A stretch of DNA of 64,000 nt, taken from the NCBI GenBank assembly GCA_028280485.1, contig JANQLS010000085.1, positions 62,001 to 126,000 on the forward strand. The letters are read 5' to 3'. A program made the position numbers and the translations under genes. Below the pieces are notes generated by a model that was not told where the DNA came from, did no database searches, and saw only the letters and a list, made by a program, of their open reading frames with translations. Numbering within the stretch: position 1 is the first letter of the stretch; every line of letters starts with the position of its first letter. This document shows positions 27,532 to 35,794 of this stretch, piece after piece. Source of the stretch: Planctomycetota bacterium. Its GTDB lineage: Bacteria > Planctomycetota > UBA8108 > JACQVS01.

Positions 27532-28515
27532 ATGAACAATGGACCCACCCACCGACGCCACTTTCTAAAAACCGGATTAGGAACTGGGCTAGCCGTATCA
27601 GGATTAACAAGTTGGCTTCAAGCTCAACCCCAGCTTAAAAAGAAGAAGAGATTTAAAACGGCCTTCGGCCTAAATGGGTTTCAGTCGTCATCAAATAGGT
27701 ATAAGAAGAACTATCCCATCTGGGAGATTTTGGATTTTGCTCAGAAGGAAGGATTCGAAGGGGTTGAGCTCACCCAAAATTGGCCTCAAGGTGCTCTACC
27801 TTTTTCAAAAGAGGATAAGAGAATCCGAAGCCTTCGCGAATTTTATGCGAAGTACAATCAGAAGATTTTCTCGATTCAAACTTTCACCAATGGGGATGCC
27901 TACAGTAAAAACCGGTCCGAGCGAGAACGCTGGTTGAAGCAATTTCGGGATCAAGTGTACTTTGCTAAGAAAGCTGGAGCGGAGTGCATCGGTTTTTGGC
28001 CAACGGGAAACTTGAGGGGGCAAAGCGTTCAGCAAGGGATTGAAAACCTTATATTGTCTCTTAAAGAAGCCGCAAAAATTGTTGCTGACCAAGAGCTTCT
28101 ATTTTCGCTCGAAGTTGAACCTCCCTTCAATTTCAATAAAATCGAGCATCTGATCGCCATTATCGAAGGGGTTTCCCATCCCCTCATCAAGGCTATGTAC
28201 GATCCCAGCCATTTCGATTTGATGAATGGAGGAAAAGGAAAGCCCGAAGAACTTCTCCTCAAAATCGGGATCGACAAGATCGGCTACCTTCACCTCACGG
28301 ATTGTGACGGGACGATCTACGAGGGAACATCTAAGCACCTCGCCTGCGGTGAAGGGCACATCGATATCGCGAAGTCCTTGGATCTCTTGTGGGATGGTGG
28401 ATTTGAGGGTTGGGTTATGATCGATGCTTGGATGATTCAGGATCCTTATAACGCCTGTTCGAAAGGAAAAAAGGCCATCGACCAGGCTCAGGCGAGGAAG
28501 TTGAAGTCTTCCTGA
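27532..28515 (+). CDS. Tat-exported sugar phosphate isomerase/epimerase-like protein
   Basis: The 327-residue protein starts THRRHFLKTGLGTGLAVSGLTSWLQAQ, a Tat signal peptide with an RRxFL core, so it should be exported folded, probably with a bound metal. The rest is a xylose-isomerase-like TIM barrel. FEGVELTQNWPQ, FSIQTFTNGD, ECIGFWPTGN, LLFSLEVEPP with its strand-end glutamate, IKAMYDPSHFD with Asp/His, IGYLHLTDCDG and WVMIDAWM with a final acidic strand supply the usual Glu-Asp-His metal set. Secreted proteins of this family are common in Planctomycetota and usually annotated as sugar isomerases; the substrate is unknown. I chose the ATG at 27532 over a TTG at 27505 because it starts right before the RR motif. 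Confidence 0.85.
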   Translation: MNNGPTHRRHFLKTGLGTGLAVSGLTSWLQAQPQLKKKKRFKTAFGLNGFQSSSNRYKKNYPIWEILDFAQKEGFEGVELTQNWPQGALPFSKEDKRIRSLREFYAKYNQKIFSIQTFTNGDAYSKNRSERERWLKQFRDQVYFAKKAGAECIGFWPTGNLRGQSVQQGIENLILSLKEAAKIVADQELLFSLEVEPPFNFNKIEHLIAIIEGVSHPLIKAMYDPSHFDLMNGGKGKPEELLLKIGIDKIGYLHLTDCDGTIYEGTSKHLACGEGHIDIAKSLDLLWDGGFEGWVMIDAWMIQDPYNACSKGKKAIDQAQARKLKSS

Positions 28516-28630
28516 AAAGGAATTCAATCCTTCACGTTGCTCATATCGTTTATGGGTTCGGCCGGTTAAAAGCCTTGTTCCTACAGAGGTAAAAATCTGA
28601 ACTTGTAAGGCGCACTCAACAGTAAAGATG

Positions 28631-28767
28631 ATCCCTCGCTAAAGCTTCGGGCTTGGGGGTCGTGAATCGCCTTCAAAACAAGTGATTTAGCAAGGGGCAT
28701 CACCCTTTTCATCATTAGACCCTATTTGAAATATCCAACCCCCAAGCCCGAAGCTTTAGCGAGGGAT
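28631..28767. repeat. MITE-like element, family C copy 2
   Basis: ATCCCTCGCTAAAGCTTCGG at the left and its complement ending at 28767 bound about 95 interior bases. The interior aligns with the reverse complement of the 14728-14865 element. The rest of the 28516-29022 gap holds only the terminator described next. Confidence 0.85.
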
Positions 28768-28814
28768 AAGGAATCAGCGTGCTCATATTGATCATCGTTA
28801 TCCCCCCACCCACG

Positions 28815-28866
28815 AAAAAGCCGCTTAACCGATTCTCCATTATGGAGGAATCCATTAAGCGGCTTT
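28815..28866 (-). terminator. Long hairpin terminator for the phosphoesterase gene
   Basis: AAGCCGCTTAA pairs with TTAAGCGGCTT and encloses a second stem (GGATTCCTCC/GGAGAATC region). On the minus strand it is followed by five T residues. It lies about 155 bases past the stop of the gene at 29023-29745. Confidence 0.7.
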
Positions 28867-29022
28867 CTGAACGAATTCGTTCATCCTTGAGTGAACTCGT
28901 CACCATTCATCAAGGACCTTCGATGGCTCTTCTAAAGCCATGTGAAGAATTGGGCTTCCTTGCCCATCCCTTTAATTGATTGTGGAATGATTGTCAGAGG
29001 TGCAGTCGTCGGGCTCCCCACT

Positions 29023-29745
29023 TTATCTCCCAAAGCGCAGCCTGTCTCCCAACATGGTGGGAAGGCCTTTATCACGAATGCCATCGATAGCTCCGTCGAT
29101 GTCGTAGGAGACTCGGTGAAGACTCACTGTTTCTGTTTCGTCATCGTAGGTGGCAAAACAGGCTCGGGGATTTTTGTCGCGGGGCTGCCCTACGCTTCCC
29201 ACGTTCACCAGGGCTTTTCCCGATTGGGGAATCTGAATTTCAGTTTCTGTGCTGTAGGTGACGTAGGGATCTTGGAGGAAGGAAATCGGGACATGCGAAT
29301 GTCCGATAAAGCACACCCGCCCATTGGTGTAGTCTAGGCTGAGGGAGGCTTCGTAGGAGGACTGAATATAGTCAAAAAGTTCAGGAGAATACCGAGTACC
29401 GTGAACGAGGGTTACGTCCCCCAGCTCCTCCAAAAGAGGCATTTGGTCCAAGAAATCTAAGGAGGCCTGGGTCAGGCTTTCGCGAGTCCAGTTGGTAGAA
29501 ATCTTCGCTACCTTGTTAAAATTCTCAGTGCTAATTTTATCTAAGACCGCGAAGTCATGATTTCCAGCGACGGTGTGGAAACCCAGATTCTGAACAATCT
29601 CAACGCACTCATTGGGGTAGGCGCCGTAACCGACGATGTCCCCCAAGCAACAATGTACATCAGCCCCAATTTTCTCGATCTCCTCGAGAACAGCTAGGAG
29701 GGCGTGAAGGTTGCCGTGAATATCTGAAATAATTGCGTACTTCAA
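29023..29745 (-). CDS. Metallophosphoesterase (YfcE/calcineurin-like phosphodiesterase)
   Basis: This 240-residue cytoplasmic protein has all metallophosphoesterase motifs in order: SDIHGNLHAL (DxH, near residue 8), LGDIVGYG (GD), VAGNHDFAV (GNHD), VHGTRY and FIGHSHVP (GHxH). These bind a dinuclear metal centre for phosphodiester or phosphomonoester hydrolysis. The length and NVGSVGQPRDKNPRACFATYD near the C-terminus fit the small DR1281/YfcE-like group. The substrate is unknown. It is transcribed away from the origin/parS region and has its own terminator. Confidence 0.92.
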   Translation of the reverse strand: MKYAIISDIHGNLHALLAVLEEIEKIGADVHCCLGDIVGYGAYPNECVEIVQNLGFHTVAGNHDFAVLDKISTENFNKVAKISTNWTRESLTQASLDFLDQMPLLEELGDVTLVHGTRYSPELFDYIQSSYEASLSLDYTNGRVCFIGHSHVPISFLQDPYVTYSTETEIQIPQSGKALVNVGSVGQPRDKNPRACFATYDDETETVSLHRVSYDIDGAIDGIRDKGLPTMLGDRLRFGR

Positions 29746-29974
29746 AATAAGCTCTTTTCTTTTGCACTTATTAATTCTTGTCTAGCGCATTTTGCTGAAA
29801 CGCAGTGACACTTTATCGGTAGCTCAAGATGGCTTGGATATAAAATGTCCACTGAAGTATAGCCCAGGAATCACGGAGTGACGACCAGAGTGGGAAGATT
29901 GTTCCTTATCATTTCTTCGAAGGGGATAACATCGCCCTAGAGGGGGTTTATTTAAAGAATGCAACGTCTGTAGA

Positions 29975-30445
29975 TACAGTTAAATATAAATATAAACTAT
30001 AATTAATTTAACTAAAACTCTAATATACAAGTAACTAATAAGTTATTAATTATTATTAAATAAATATACTGAACTTTATTTAATGTGTATTAGCTGCGTA
30101 ATATTTTATACGTCAATATATTTAAAATATTATCTATTCGTATTTACAAGTGGACTCAATAAGTGAATTCGCTCGAAATCTACAAATTGGACCTGTTTTC
30201 AGGCTCCGTTACGCCTATTTGTTATAGGAACCGTCCCAACTGGATAAATTTGCCACATAAAGTTCAACTGTGGGCTCTATGAAATCCCATAAGCTAGCCT
30301 GAAGCGCTAGCGAAGGGACGGAATGTTGAGCTAATATTAAATAACTTCGATCTGCGTCACGTGGATAAGATTCTATCCCGCTGTTTATCAACTTTAACGC
30401 CGATTTATCCTTTTACCCTCGCTATCGCTTTGGGCTAACTAAGGT
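29975..30445. other. AT-rich block, candidate replication origin
   Basis: From about 29975 to 30150 the sequence is almost only A and T (ATATAAATATAAAC, TTATTAATTATTATTAAATA), unlike anything else in the window, as in a DNA-unwinding element. Nearby are DnaA-box-like words: CGTGGATAA at 30360-30368 (8 of 9 to the reverse of TTATCCACA), ACTGGATAA at 30239-30247 (7 of 9) and weaker TTATC words near 30385-30400. Together with the adjacent parS array and parAB this suggests oriC. The DnaA boxes are few, and dnaA itself is not seen. Confidence 0.4.
30293..30441. repeat. Degenerate family B element within the candidate origin
   Basis: GCTAGCCTGAAGCGCTAGCG at the left and CCTCGCTATCGCTTTGGGCT near the right are mismatched versions of the family B arms, about 149 bp end to end. 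One DnaA-box-like word lies inside it. Confidence 0.6.
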
Positions 30446-30556
30446 GTTTGCAAAAGTTCAATTTGATCCTAGGTGTATAAAGAACATAAAAATCCGACAG
30501 TCTCCCTAAGTCAGTCGTTCAAAAGATCTGAACCAACCACGCGGAAGAATGTTGGA

Positions 30557-31142
30557 TGTTCCACGTGGAACATCGCCGTAAGTTCTTATTTAACAACATC
30601 TCTACTTTCCAAAACGTTAAATGTTCCACGTGGAACATTGGTTCTGGGGCACAAGATTAACGAAGATGTTCCACGTGGAACATCTCATGAATTGAGCAAG
30701 CTTGAGCCTCAACTCATTAAATCTCCGCGCGTCCTATATCACAAAAAGCCCCGGAATTTAGATCCTTTAATTCACTGTTTTTGCGATGTTCCACGTGGAA
30801 CATCTATCTAAGTCCTTATGAATAAACAACTCAATTTTCAAAACGTTGAATGTTCCACGTGGAACATTTGTAATCCGTGAGTTTAAAAGGCCGATGTTCC
30901 ACGTGGAACATCCGCAGCTTTCATGGGTTCTGTTACATTTTCGGAAGTCTCTTCGATAAGTTTTTTTCTCCCGCCTTTAAGGCTTTCTATGTGGTTGTTC
31001 GTGTGTGAAGTTTGCGATGTTCCACGTGGAACATCGAGTTAAGTCCTTATAAATAAACAACTCGAATTCTGGAAACGCTAGATGTTCCACGTGGAACATC
31101 GACTTTGAGGAGTTTTTTTTGGATGATGTTCCACGTGGAACA
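30557..31142. promoter_or_regulatory. parS: Array of nine parS sites
   Basis: Nine identical copies of the perfect palindrome TGTTCCACGTGGAACA start at 30557, 30622, 30667, 30787, 30851, 30895, 31018, 31083 and 31127. Most extend to ATGTTCCACGTGGAACAT. It differs from the bacterial consensus TGTTYCACGTGAAACA only in being fully symmetric, so it is the ParB loading site. The sites form three triplets with internal spacings of 64-65 and 44-45 bp and a repeat period of 230-231 bp. Spacer words such as TAAGTCCTTAT.AATAAACAACTC and AAAACGTT also recur. This is an expanded centromere directly upstream of parAB. Confidence 0.96.
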
Positions 31143-31255
31143 TTCATTTAATGTGGTTACTTTTTAGGATCGGCGGGGGAATTTCTTGATCTAACTTTGG
31201 GTGCTAGGTTATTAATTTCATCTTCTACTTTGTTTTGTATAAGAGGAGTGAACGA

Positions 31256-32161
31256 GTGGTTGATGAAGCAGTCAGTGCTCCCAACTGGCACCCTTTGTTT
31301 GAGACCTTGACCCCCCGCCGACGGTTCTCTTTAGACAGTCCCGCCCAGGGTGAGTACGGAAAGTGCATTACGGTGGCGAGCCAGAAGGGGGGAGTCGGAA
31401 AGACGACGACCTCCGTGAATCTTGCAGCTGGTCTTGGATTGGCAGGAAAGAAGTGCCTTCTATTCGACTTTGATCCTCAGGCGAATGCTTCGAGTGGAGT
31501 CTCGAAATCAAAGCTCGATGATTTTCCTAAGTCTCATTTAAATAAAGATTTAGATGAGGTGCGCCCCCCGTTCATTAGAGCGATCCAGAGTCCTGGATTC
31601 TTCTTAAATCTTGTTGAGGAAACGATTTATGAGAATCTTTGGGTCTTCCCTTCACACTTTGCGTTGTCCGATATTGATACAATCCAGCTCTTACAGTCGG
31701 GATTCTACGAGCACTGGAAAGCTCAGATTGAGAGCCTGAAGCGTCTCTTCGATGTAATCCTCATCGATTGCCCTCCGTCGCTGGGGGGGATCCCTACGCT
31801 GGCCTTGTCAGTGAGCGAAGAGGTGGTGATTCCGGTTCAATGTGAGTACTACGCGATGGAAGGGCTTAGCCAGATCTTGCCCGTGATCGAGCAAGTTCAG
31901 AGCGAGGGGGACTTCGACTTGAAGATCGCCGGATTGCTTCTAACGATGTTCGCGGACGAGTTGGAGCTCTCCCGCGATGTCCTTCAAGAGATTGAAGGTT
32001 ACTTTCCCAACCTGGTCTACAAATCCATCATTCCCCGCGACATCACTCTGGCTGAATCAGCGAGCTATGGTCTTCCCATTTATTACTACAGCCCGTTCTC
32101 ACGTGGGGCCTGGAGCTATTTAAATTTGACTCGAGAGGTACTTCAAAATGAGCAGTCGTAA
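31256..32161 (+). CDS. parA: Chromosome-partitioning ATPase ParA (Soj)
   Basis: The 301-residue protein has the deviant Walker A SQKGGVGKTTTSVNLA, the strand CLLFDFDPQANASSG, Walker B FDVILIDCPPSL and the C-terminal ESASYGLPIYYYSPFSRGA typical of Soj. ParA-ATP dimers bind DNA non-specifically and are released by ParB, moving the parS-bound origin. A GTG start at 31256 is preferred because AGAGGAG ends 7 bases before it; an upstream TTG at 31235 would place that site inside the gene. About 45 residues precede the first strand (WHPLFETLTPRRRFSLDS), longer than minimal Soj. parB overlaps its 3' end by 14 bases. The ninth parS lies about 115 bases upstream, so ParB spreading could influence expression. 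Confidence 0.97.
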   Translation: MVDEAVSAPNWHPLFETLTPRRRFSLDSPAQGEYGKCITVASQKGGVGKTTTSVNLAAGLGLAGKKCLLFDFDPQANASSGVSKSKLDDFPKSHLNKDLDEVRPPFIRAIQSPGFFLNLVEETIYENLWVFPSHFALSDIDTIQLLQSGFYEHWKAQIESLKRLFDVILIDCPPSLGGIPTLALSVSEEVVIPVQCEYYAMEGLSQILPVIEQVQSEGDFDLKIAGLLLTMFADELELSRDVLQEIEGYFPNLVYKSIIPRDITLAESASYGLPIYYYSPFSRGAWSYLNLTREVLQNEQS

Positions 32162-33149
32162 GCTTGGTAGAGGCTTGGATAGCCTTTTACAGGGAACGAG
32201 GAAGAAGGCGAAGGTCAAAGTTCCAGAACCCGTTGAAACTCAAGCCGAGATCCCCTTGGAAGACCCGGCTCCACCGCTGGAGGTTGAGCAGGTCGTGGAG
32301 ACAGCACCGACGAAGAAGAATCCCAGCTCATCCGTCGTATCGGGTGACAGCCAAGAGATCCATGAGATCTCGATGACTTCGATCGAGCCGAATCCCTACC
32401 AACCCCGTTTGGCCTTCGATGCGGAAGAGCTCCATGCCCTCAAGACCTCGATCAAAAGGGAGGGGGTCCTTCAACCCATCCTGGTTCGTCCTGTGGGGGA
32501 GGGTTACCAGCTGGTCGCCGGGGAGCGACGATTTCGCGCTTCCCAAGAGTTGGGCGAAAAGACGATCCCAGCCATCGTCAAAGAGATTCCCGATGAGAAA
32601 CTTCTGGAGATCGCCCTGATCGAAAATCTTCATCGAGAGAACCTCTCTCCGATCGACACGGCGAAAGCTTTTCAGCAATTGATCGAATTGAAGGCTTGGA
32701 CGCAGGACGCTCTCGCCAAGCATTTGGGTATCAGTCGACCCGCAGTCTCCAACGCCTTGAGATTATTGGAACTTCCGGAAAAGATTCAGCGATCCCTCTC
32801 AAGGGGTCACATTCAGGTGGGGCATGCCAAGGTCTTGCTCTCCATCGACAGCGAAGCAGATCAGCTTCGCCTCTTCGACAAGATTGCTGAAGATCGCCTA
32901 TCTGTTCGCGATCTCGAAGTGGCTCGCGAGGCGGCCGATGTCAAAACGGGGAAGAGCCGAACTCGTCGACCCATCCGAAAATCCAAGCCCAGCAACATCA
33001 GGAACCTCGAACGGGAGCTTACCGAGAAGTTAGGCTCGCGGGTGACCATCCAAGAAAAAAAGGGCAAGGGGATCGTTAAGATTGAGTTCTATAGTCCCGA
33101 AGACTTTCAAGGGATCCGAAAGATTCTGATGGGAGGGAAGAAGAAGTAG
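32148..33149 (+). CDS. parB: Chromosome-partitioning protein ParB (Spo0J), CTPase
   Basis: The 333-residue protein starts RKLGRGLDSLL, the ParA-stimulating N-terminal motif, followed by a linker rich in Pro and Glu (about 20-75). The CTP-binding core carries IEPNPYQPR, LVAGERRFRASQELG (near residue 125) and ENLHRENLSPIDTAKAF (near 160). The helix-turn-helix ALAKHLGISRPAVSNALRLLELP (about 190-212) recognises parS. The C-terminal LERELTEKLGSRVTIQEKKGKGIVKIEFYS is the dimerisation domain. ParB loads on the nine parS sites and slides as a CTP clamp. It overlaps parA by 14 bases, so translation is coupled. Confidence 0.98.
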   Translation: MSSRKLGRGLDSLLQGTRKKAKVKVPEPVETQAEIPLEDPAPPLEVEQVVETAPTKKNPSSSVVSGDSQEIHEISMTSIEPNPYQPRLAFDAEELHALKTSIKREGVLQPILVRPVGEGYQLVAGERRFRASQELGEKTIPAIVKEIPDEKLLEIALIENLHRENLSPIDTAKAFQQLIELKAWTQDALAKHLGISRPAVSNALRLLELPEKIQRSLSRGHIQVGHAKVLLSIDSEADQLRLFDKIAEDRLSVRDLEVAREAADVKTGKSRTRRPIRKSKPSNIRNLERELTEKLGSRVTIQEKKGKGIVKIEFYSPEDFQGIRKILMGGKKK

Positions 33150-33158
33150 AAGAGACAG

Positions 33159-33968
33159 ATGTACAACTTACTTTTTTGGGTTTCGATTCAACTGCTCTTG
33201 CTCTGGGCTCTCAATTGGGCCACGCGAACTTATCGGAACCGAAAGCTCTTCAAATTGGCGATCTCGCCAGCCTTGATCATCGATTCCCAGCTTCGGCTGG
33301 GTTGGTGTTGCATCACCGGAAGGTCCGTCAAGGAAGTGGCCTTTTTTGAAGACCGAAAACCGTTCTTAAAGGAAGGTCCACCTAAAACGATCTATCTGGG
33401 CCATATTACCTACATCGTTCTCTGGCAGGTCTGTGCCTTTTATCTCTTCCACCAATTAGCCACTGGGATGAGCCAGTTCGATTCCATGGCGATGGCGCTA
33501 CCCCATGTGGATCCCGTCGAAATGTCTGAAGGAGTATTCGCCGTTGACGCCCGTGAGTACCTCGAAGGGCTGCAGGTTTTCTGGCAATCCTTGAGCTGGG
33601 ACCAATGGCCACTCTGGGCCTTCCTCTACTTGATGGGGGCTTTCTATCCCTGTCTCTCCATCGATTTTCACCAGTTCAAGTGGGGGGCACTCTTCGTGGG
33701 GGCCATTGCCCTCTTCACGGCTTGTTTTATTTTCCTGGGAATCAAACCCGGTTTTCTCTCTCGGGGTTGGTGGCTCAATTGGTGGATTCTGCCTGATTTT
33801 TTCAAAGTTTATTCCCTCTATATCTCGGGGCTGGTCGTTGCCGTCGTGGCCCATGTCACCGTTCGAATGTCTTGGTTGGCACTCTGTCGCCAAGCTCGAA
33901 AGAGTGCGAAGAAGATCGCCCAATCCGATTCATCGAAAAAGAAGCGTGAGACCCAACCCACGACTTAG
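33159..33968 (+). CDS. Integral membrane protein cotranscribed with parAB
   Basis: The 269-residue protein has about five hydrophobic helices (LLFWVSIQLLLLWALNW, IYLGHITYIVLWQVCAFYLF, WPLWAFLYLMGAFYPCL, ALFVGAIALFTACFIFLGI, YSLYISGLVVAVVAHVTV) and a basic C-terminal tail (ARKSAKKIAQ...KKKRE). I do not recognise the family. There are only nine bases between the parB stop and this ATG, so it is the third gene of the parAB operon. A role in anchoring or signalling for the segregation machinery is conceivable but unsupported. The basic tail faces the cytoplasm by the positive-inside rule. Confidence 0.7.
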   Translation: MYNLLFWVSIQLLLLWALNWATRTYRNRKLFKLAISPALIIDSQLRLGWCCITGRSVKEVAFFEDRKPFLKEGPPKTIYLGHITYIVLWQVCAFYLFHQLATGMSQFDSMAMALPHVDPVEMSEGVFAVDAREYLEGLQVFWQSLSWDQWPLWAFLYLMGAFYPCLSIDFHQFKWGALFVGAIALFTACFIFLGIKPGFLSRGWWLNWWILPDFFKVYSLYISGLVVAVVAHVTVRMSWLALCRQARKSAKKIAQSDSSKKKRETQPTT

Positions 33969-34093
33969 TTTTTCGGAACTGAGAAAAGAAACTCGGCTAA
34001 AGCCTTTCCTTGCTATCCCGCCTATTGGAACTTACTCTATTTCCACGTTTCTAAGCTGAGTTTTAATTTTTTGACTATCGGGAGTCCTGTCCA

Positions 34094-35791
34094 TTGCAAC
34101 CCGCTGATTATTTACGCTGCTCGCTCCGAACATGGATGTGCTCATTCAAAATCGTTCTTTTGCTCCTAGCACTTGGCACAAATCTTGGATTAGCTCAAGA
34201 GAGTGAATCCCAAGAGACGGCCCCTGAAAATCAGGTCGAGTCCCATGAGGACAATTCCAATGCGGATTTGACGGTCGATGCGCTCATCGCTCCCGTCCCT
34301 GATGTCTTGGAGGGAAAGAGCAAGATCGAATTGAGTCTCGAACGTTCTCTCGAGATCGCATTGAGAAATAACTACGATCGCCGCATCCAGGCTATCGATC
34401 GAGAGGTGGCTCTCAGAAATATCATCATCGAGAAAGCGGTTTTCGATCCTTATTTCAATTTGAGCTACACGTTCAATAAGAACCGCGATGCAACGGCGAG
34501 TTCGTTGAATCTTGACCCCCTCAATCCGGTACTTGGAGTTGAAGTGAATCCGTTCAACCTCAACACCTACAGTGCGGGCATTGCGGGGCAAACCATTTTA
34601 GGAACGGATTACTCTTTAACCTTTGAGGGATCGCGTGCGGATAACCCCGAAGCTTCGTTCTTCAGTTTGAATCCCCGTTACTCCAGTCGAATCCGCGCAC
34701 AAATTACTCAACCCATTTTGAAAAATGGTTGGTATCGCTTCAATTCCGCAAACCTACGCTTGGCTCGCAACAATTCAGAAATCTCTCGAGAGCAATACCA
34801 ACAGGTCATTATGAATACTTTGTACGATGTGACCTTGGCTTACTGGGAGGTGGTCTTCGCTCATAAAAACTATGAGTCGAAGAAAAACGCTCTCAGTACG
34901 GCTCAAAAACGTTTGGCCGATGAGGGAGAAAAACTGAAGGTTGGGACGCGAGCCCCTTTAGATCTCATCCCCGATAAGAGTCAGGTGGCTAGAAGAAAAA
35001 CAGAATTGGACACCGCCTGGAACGCATTAGAGACTGCTCGAGATGACCTTCTCAATAAAATGAATTTTTCGGGAAAGAACACACTTCGAAAAGCTTGGGA
35101 GAAGGATGGAACTAATCTTTACGATAGCCTCGTGATCGTTCCCACCTCCGAACCCGACAGTCAACGCTCTTCGCCTATTCGCGATCAGGCTCTCGATAAA
35201 GCCTTTCGATTGCGTCCCGACTTTAAGCAAGCTGAGTTTGAAATCGATAACGAAAAGATCAACGTAGATAAGGCAAAAAACCAACTTCTCCCTTCCCTAG
35301 ATTTCACTGGGAGTTGGTCGCAAATTGGCTTGGATCAAAATATTCATGACTCGTGGGATGGAATCGAAGACGGCCGTTTCTACAATTGGTCGGCGGGAAT
35401 CAATTTTTCTATACCTCTTCATTATCGCGGACTCATCGCGCAGTACGACAATGCTAAAGGTCTTCTAGAGCGAAGCATCGAGAGTAAAAACCGTTTGGAA
35501 AATACGATTGTCGTTGAAGTGGATCAAGCCATTCGCGAACTACAACATGCTCATCGCGCGGTGGTGAATCAAAATCAATTGGTTCGACTTCAACTCGCAC
35601 TTTTGGAAGGGGAAATTAAAAAGTTAGAGGTGGGAACTTCTATCAATTACAACGTAGTCCAAATCGAAAATGATTTGATCGATATTCAAGCGAGTGAGCT
35701 TCGAGCCCAAGCCGATTACGAAAACGCCAAAGCGAAGTATAAAATGGCGATCGGTGAGTTGTTAAATGAAGTGGAGTTTGAGGTGGAGTGA
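34094..35791 (+). CDS. TolC-family outer-membrane efflux protein
   Basis: The protein is 565 residues from a TTG at 34094, which has GGGAG nine bases upstream; an ATG at 34136 would also give a signal peptide (FKIVLLLLALGTNLGLAQ) but lacks a ribosome-binding site. Two OEP domains are visible as long helices with strand pairs. LSLERSLEIALRNNYDRRI opens the first; QALDKAFRLRPDFKQAEFEIDNEKINVDKAKNQLLPSLDFTGSW and AQYDNAKGLLERSIESKNRLENTIV belong to the second. TolC trimers form the outer-membrane/periplasmic duct for export systems. No inner-membrane pump or adaptor is adjacent, so the partner is unknown. It converges with the next gene, three bases apart. Confidence 0.9.
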   Translation: MQPADYLRCSLRTWMCSFKIVLLLLALGTNLGLAQESESQETAPENQVESHEDNSNADLTVDALIAPVPDVLEGKSKIELSLERSLEIALRNNYDRRIQAIDREVALRNIIIEKAVFDPYFNLSYTFNKNRDATASSLNLDPLNPVLGVEVNPFNLNTYSAGIAGQTILGTDYSLTFEGSRADNPEASFFSLNPRYSSRIRAQITQPILKNGWYRFNSANLRLARNNSEISREQYQQVIMNTLYDVTLAYWEVVFAHKNYESKKNALSTAQKRLADEGEKLKVGTRAPLDLIPDKSQVARRKTELDTAWNALETARDDLLNKMNFSGKNTLRKAWEKDGTNLYDSLVIVPTSEPDSQRSSPIRDQALDKAFRLRPDFKQAEFEIDNEKINVDKAKNQLLPSLDFTGSWSQIGLDQNIHDSWDGIEDGRFYNWSAGINFSIPLHYRGLIAQYDNAKGLLERSIESKNRLENTIVVEVDQAIRELQHAHRAVVNQNQLVRLQLALLEGEIKKLEVGTSINYNVVQIENDLIDIQASELRAQADYENAKAKYKMAIGELLNEVEFEVE

Positions 35792-35794
35792 GAA

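Noticed and set aside
28779..28979. Small plus-strand open frame
   Set aside because: It runs through the terminator hairpin of the convergent phosphoesterase gene and lacks any recognisable product.
30473..30811. 112-codon open frame across the first parS sites
   Set aside because: Its sequence is made by translating the parS palindromes (repeated DVPRGT), and it has no ribosome-binding site.
30557..31142. Regularly spaced identical short repeats resembling a CRISPR array
   Set aside because: The repeats are perfect 16-bp palindromes matching parS, the spacings alternate (65, 45, 120) and the spacers themselves repeat. No cas genes are nearby.
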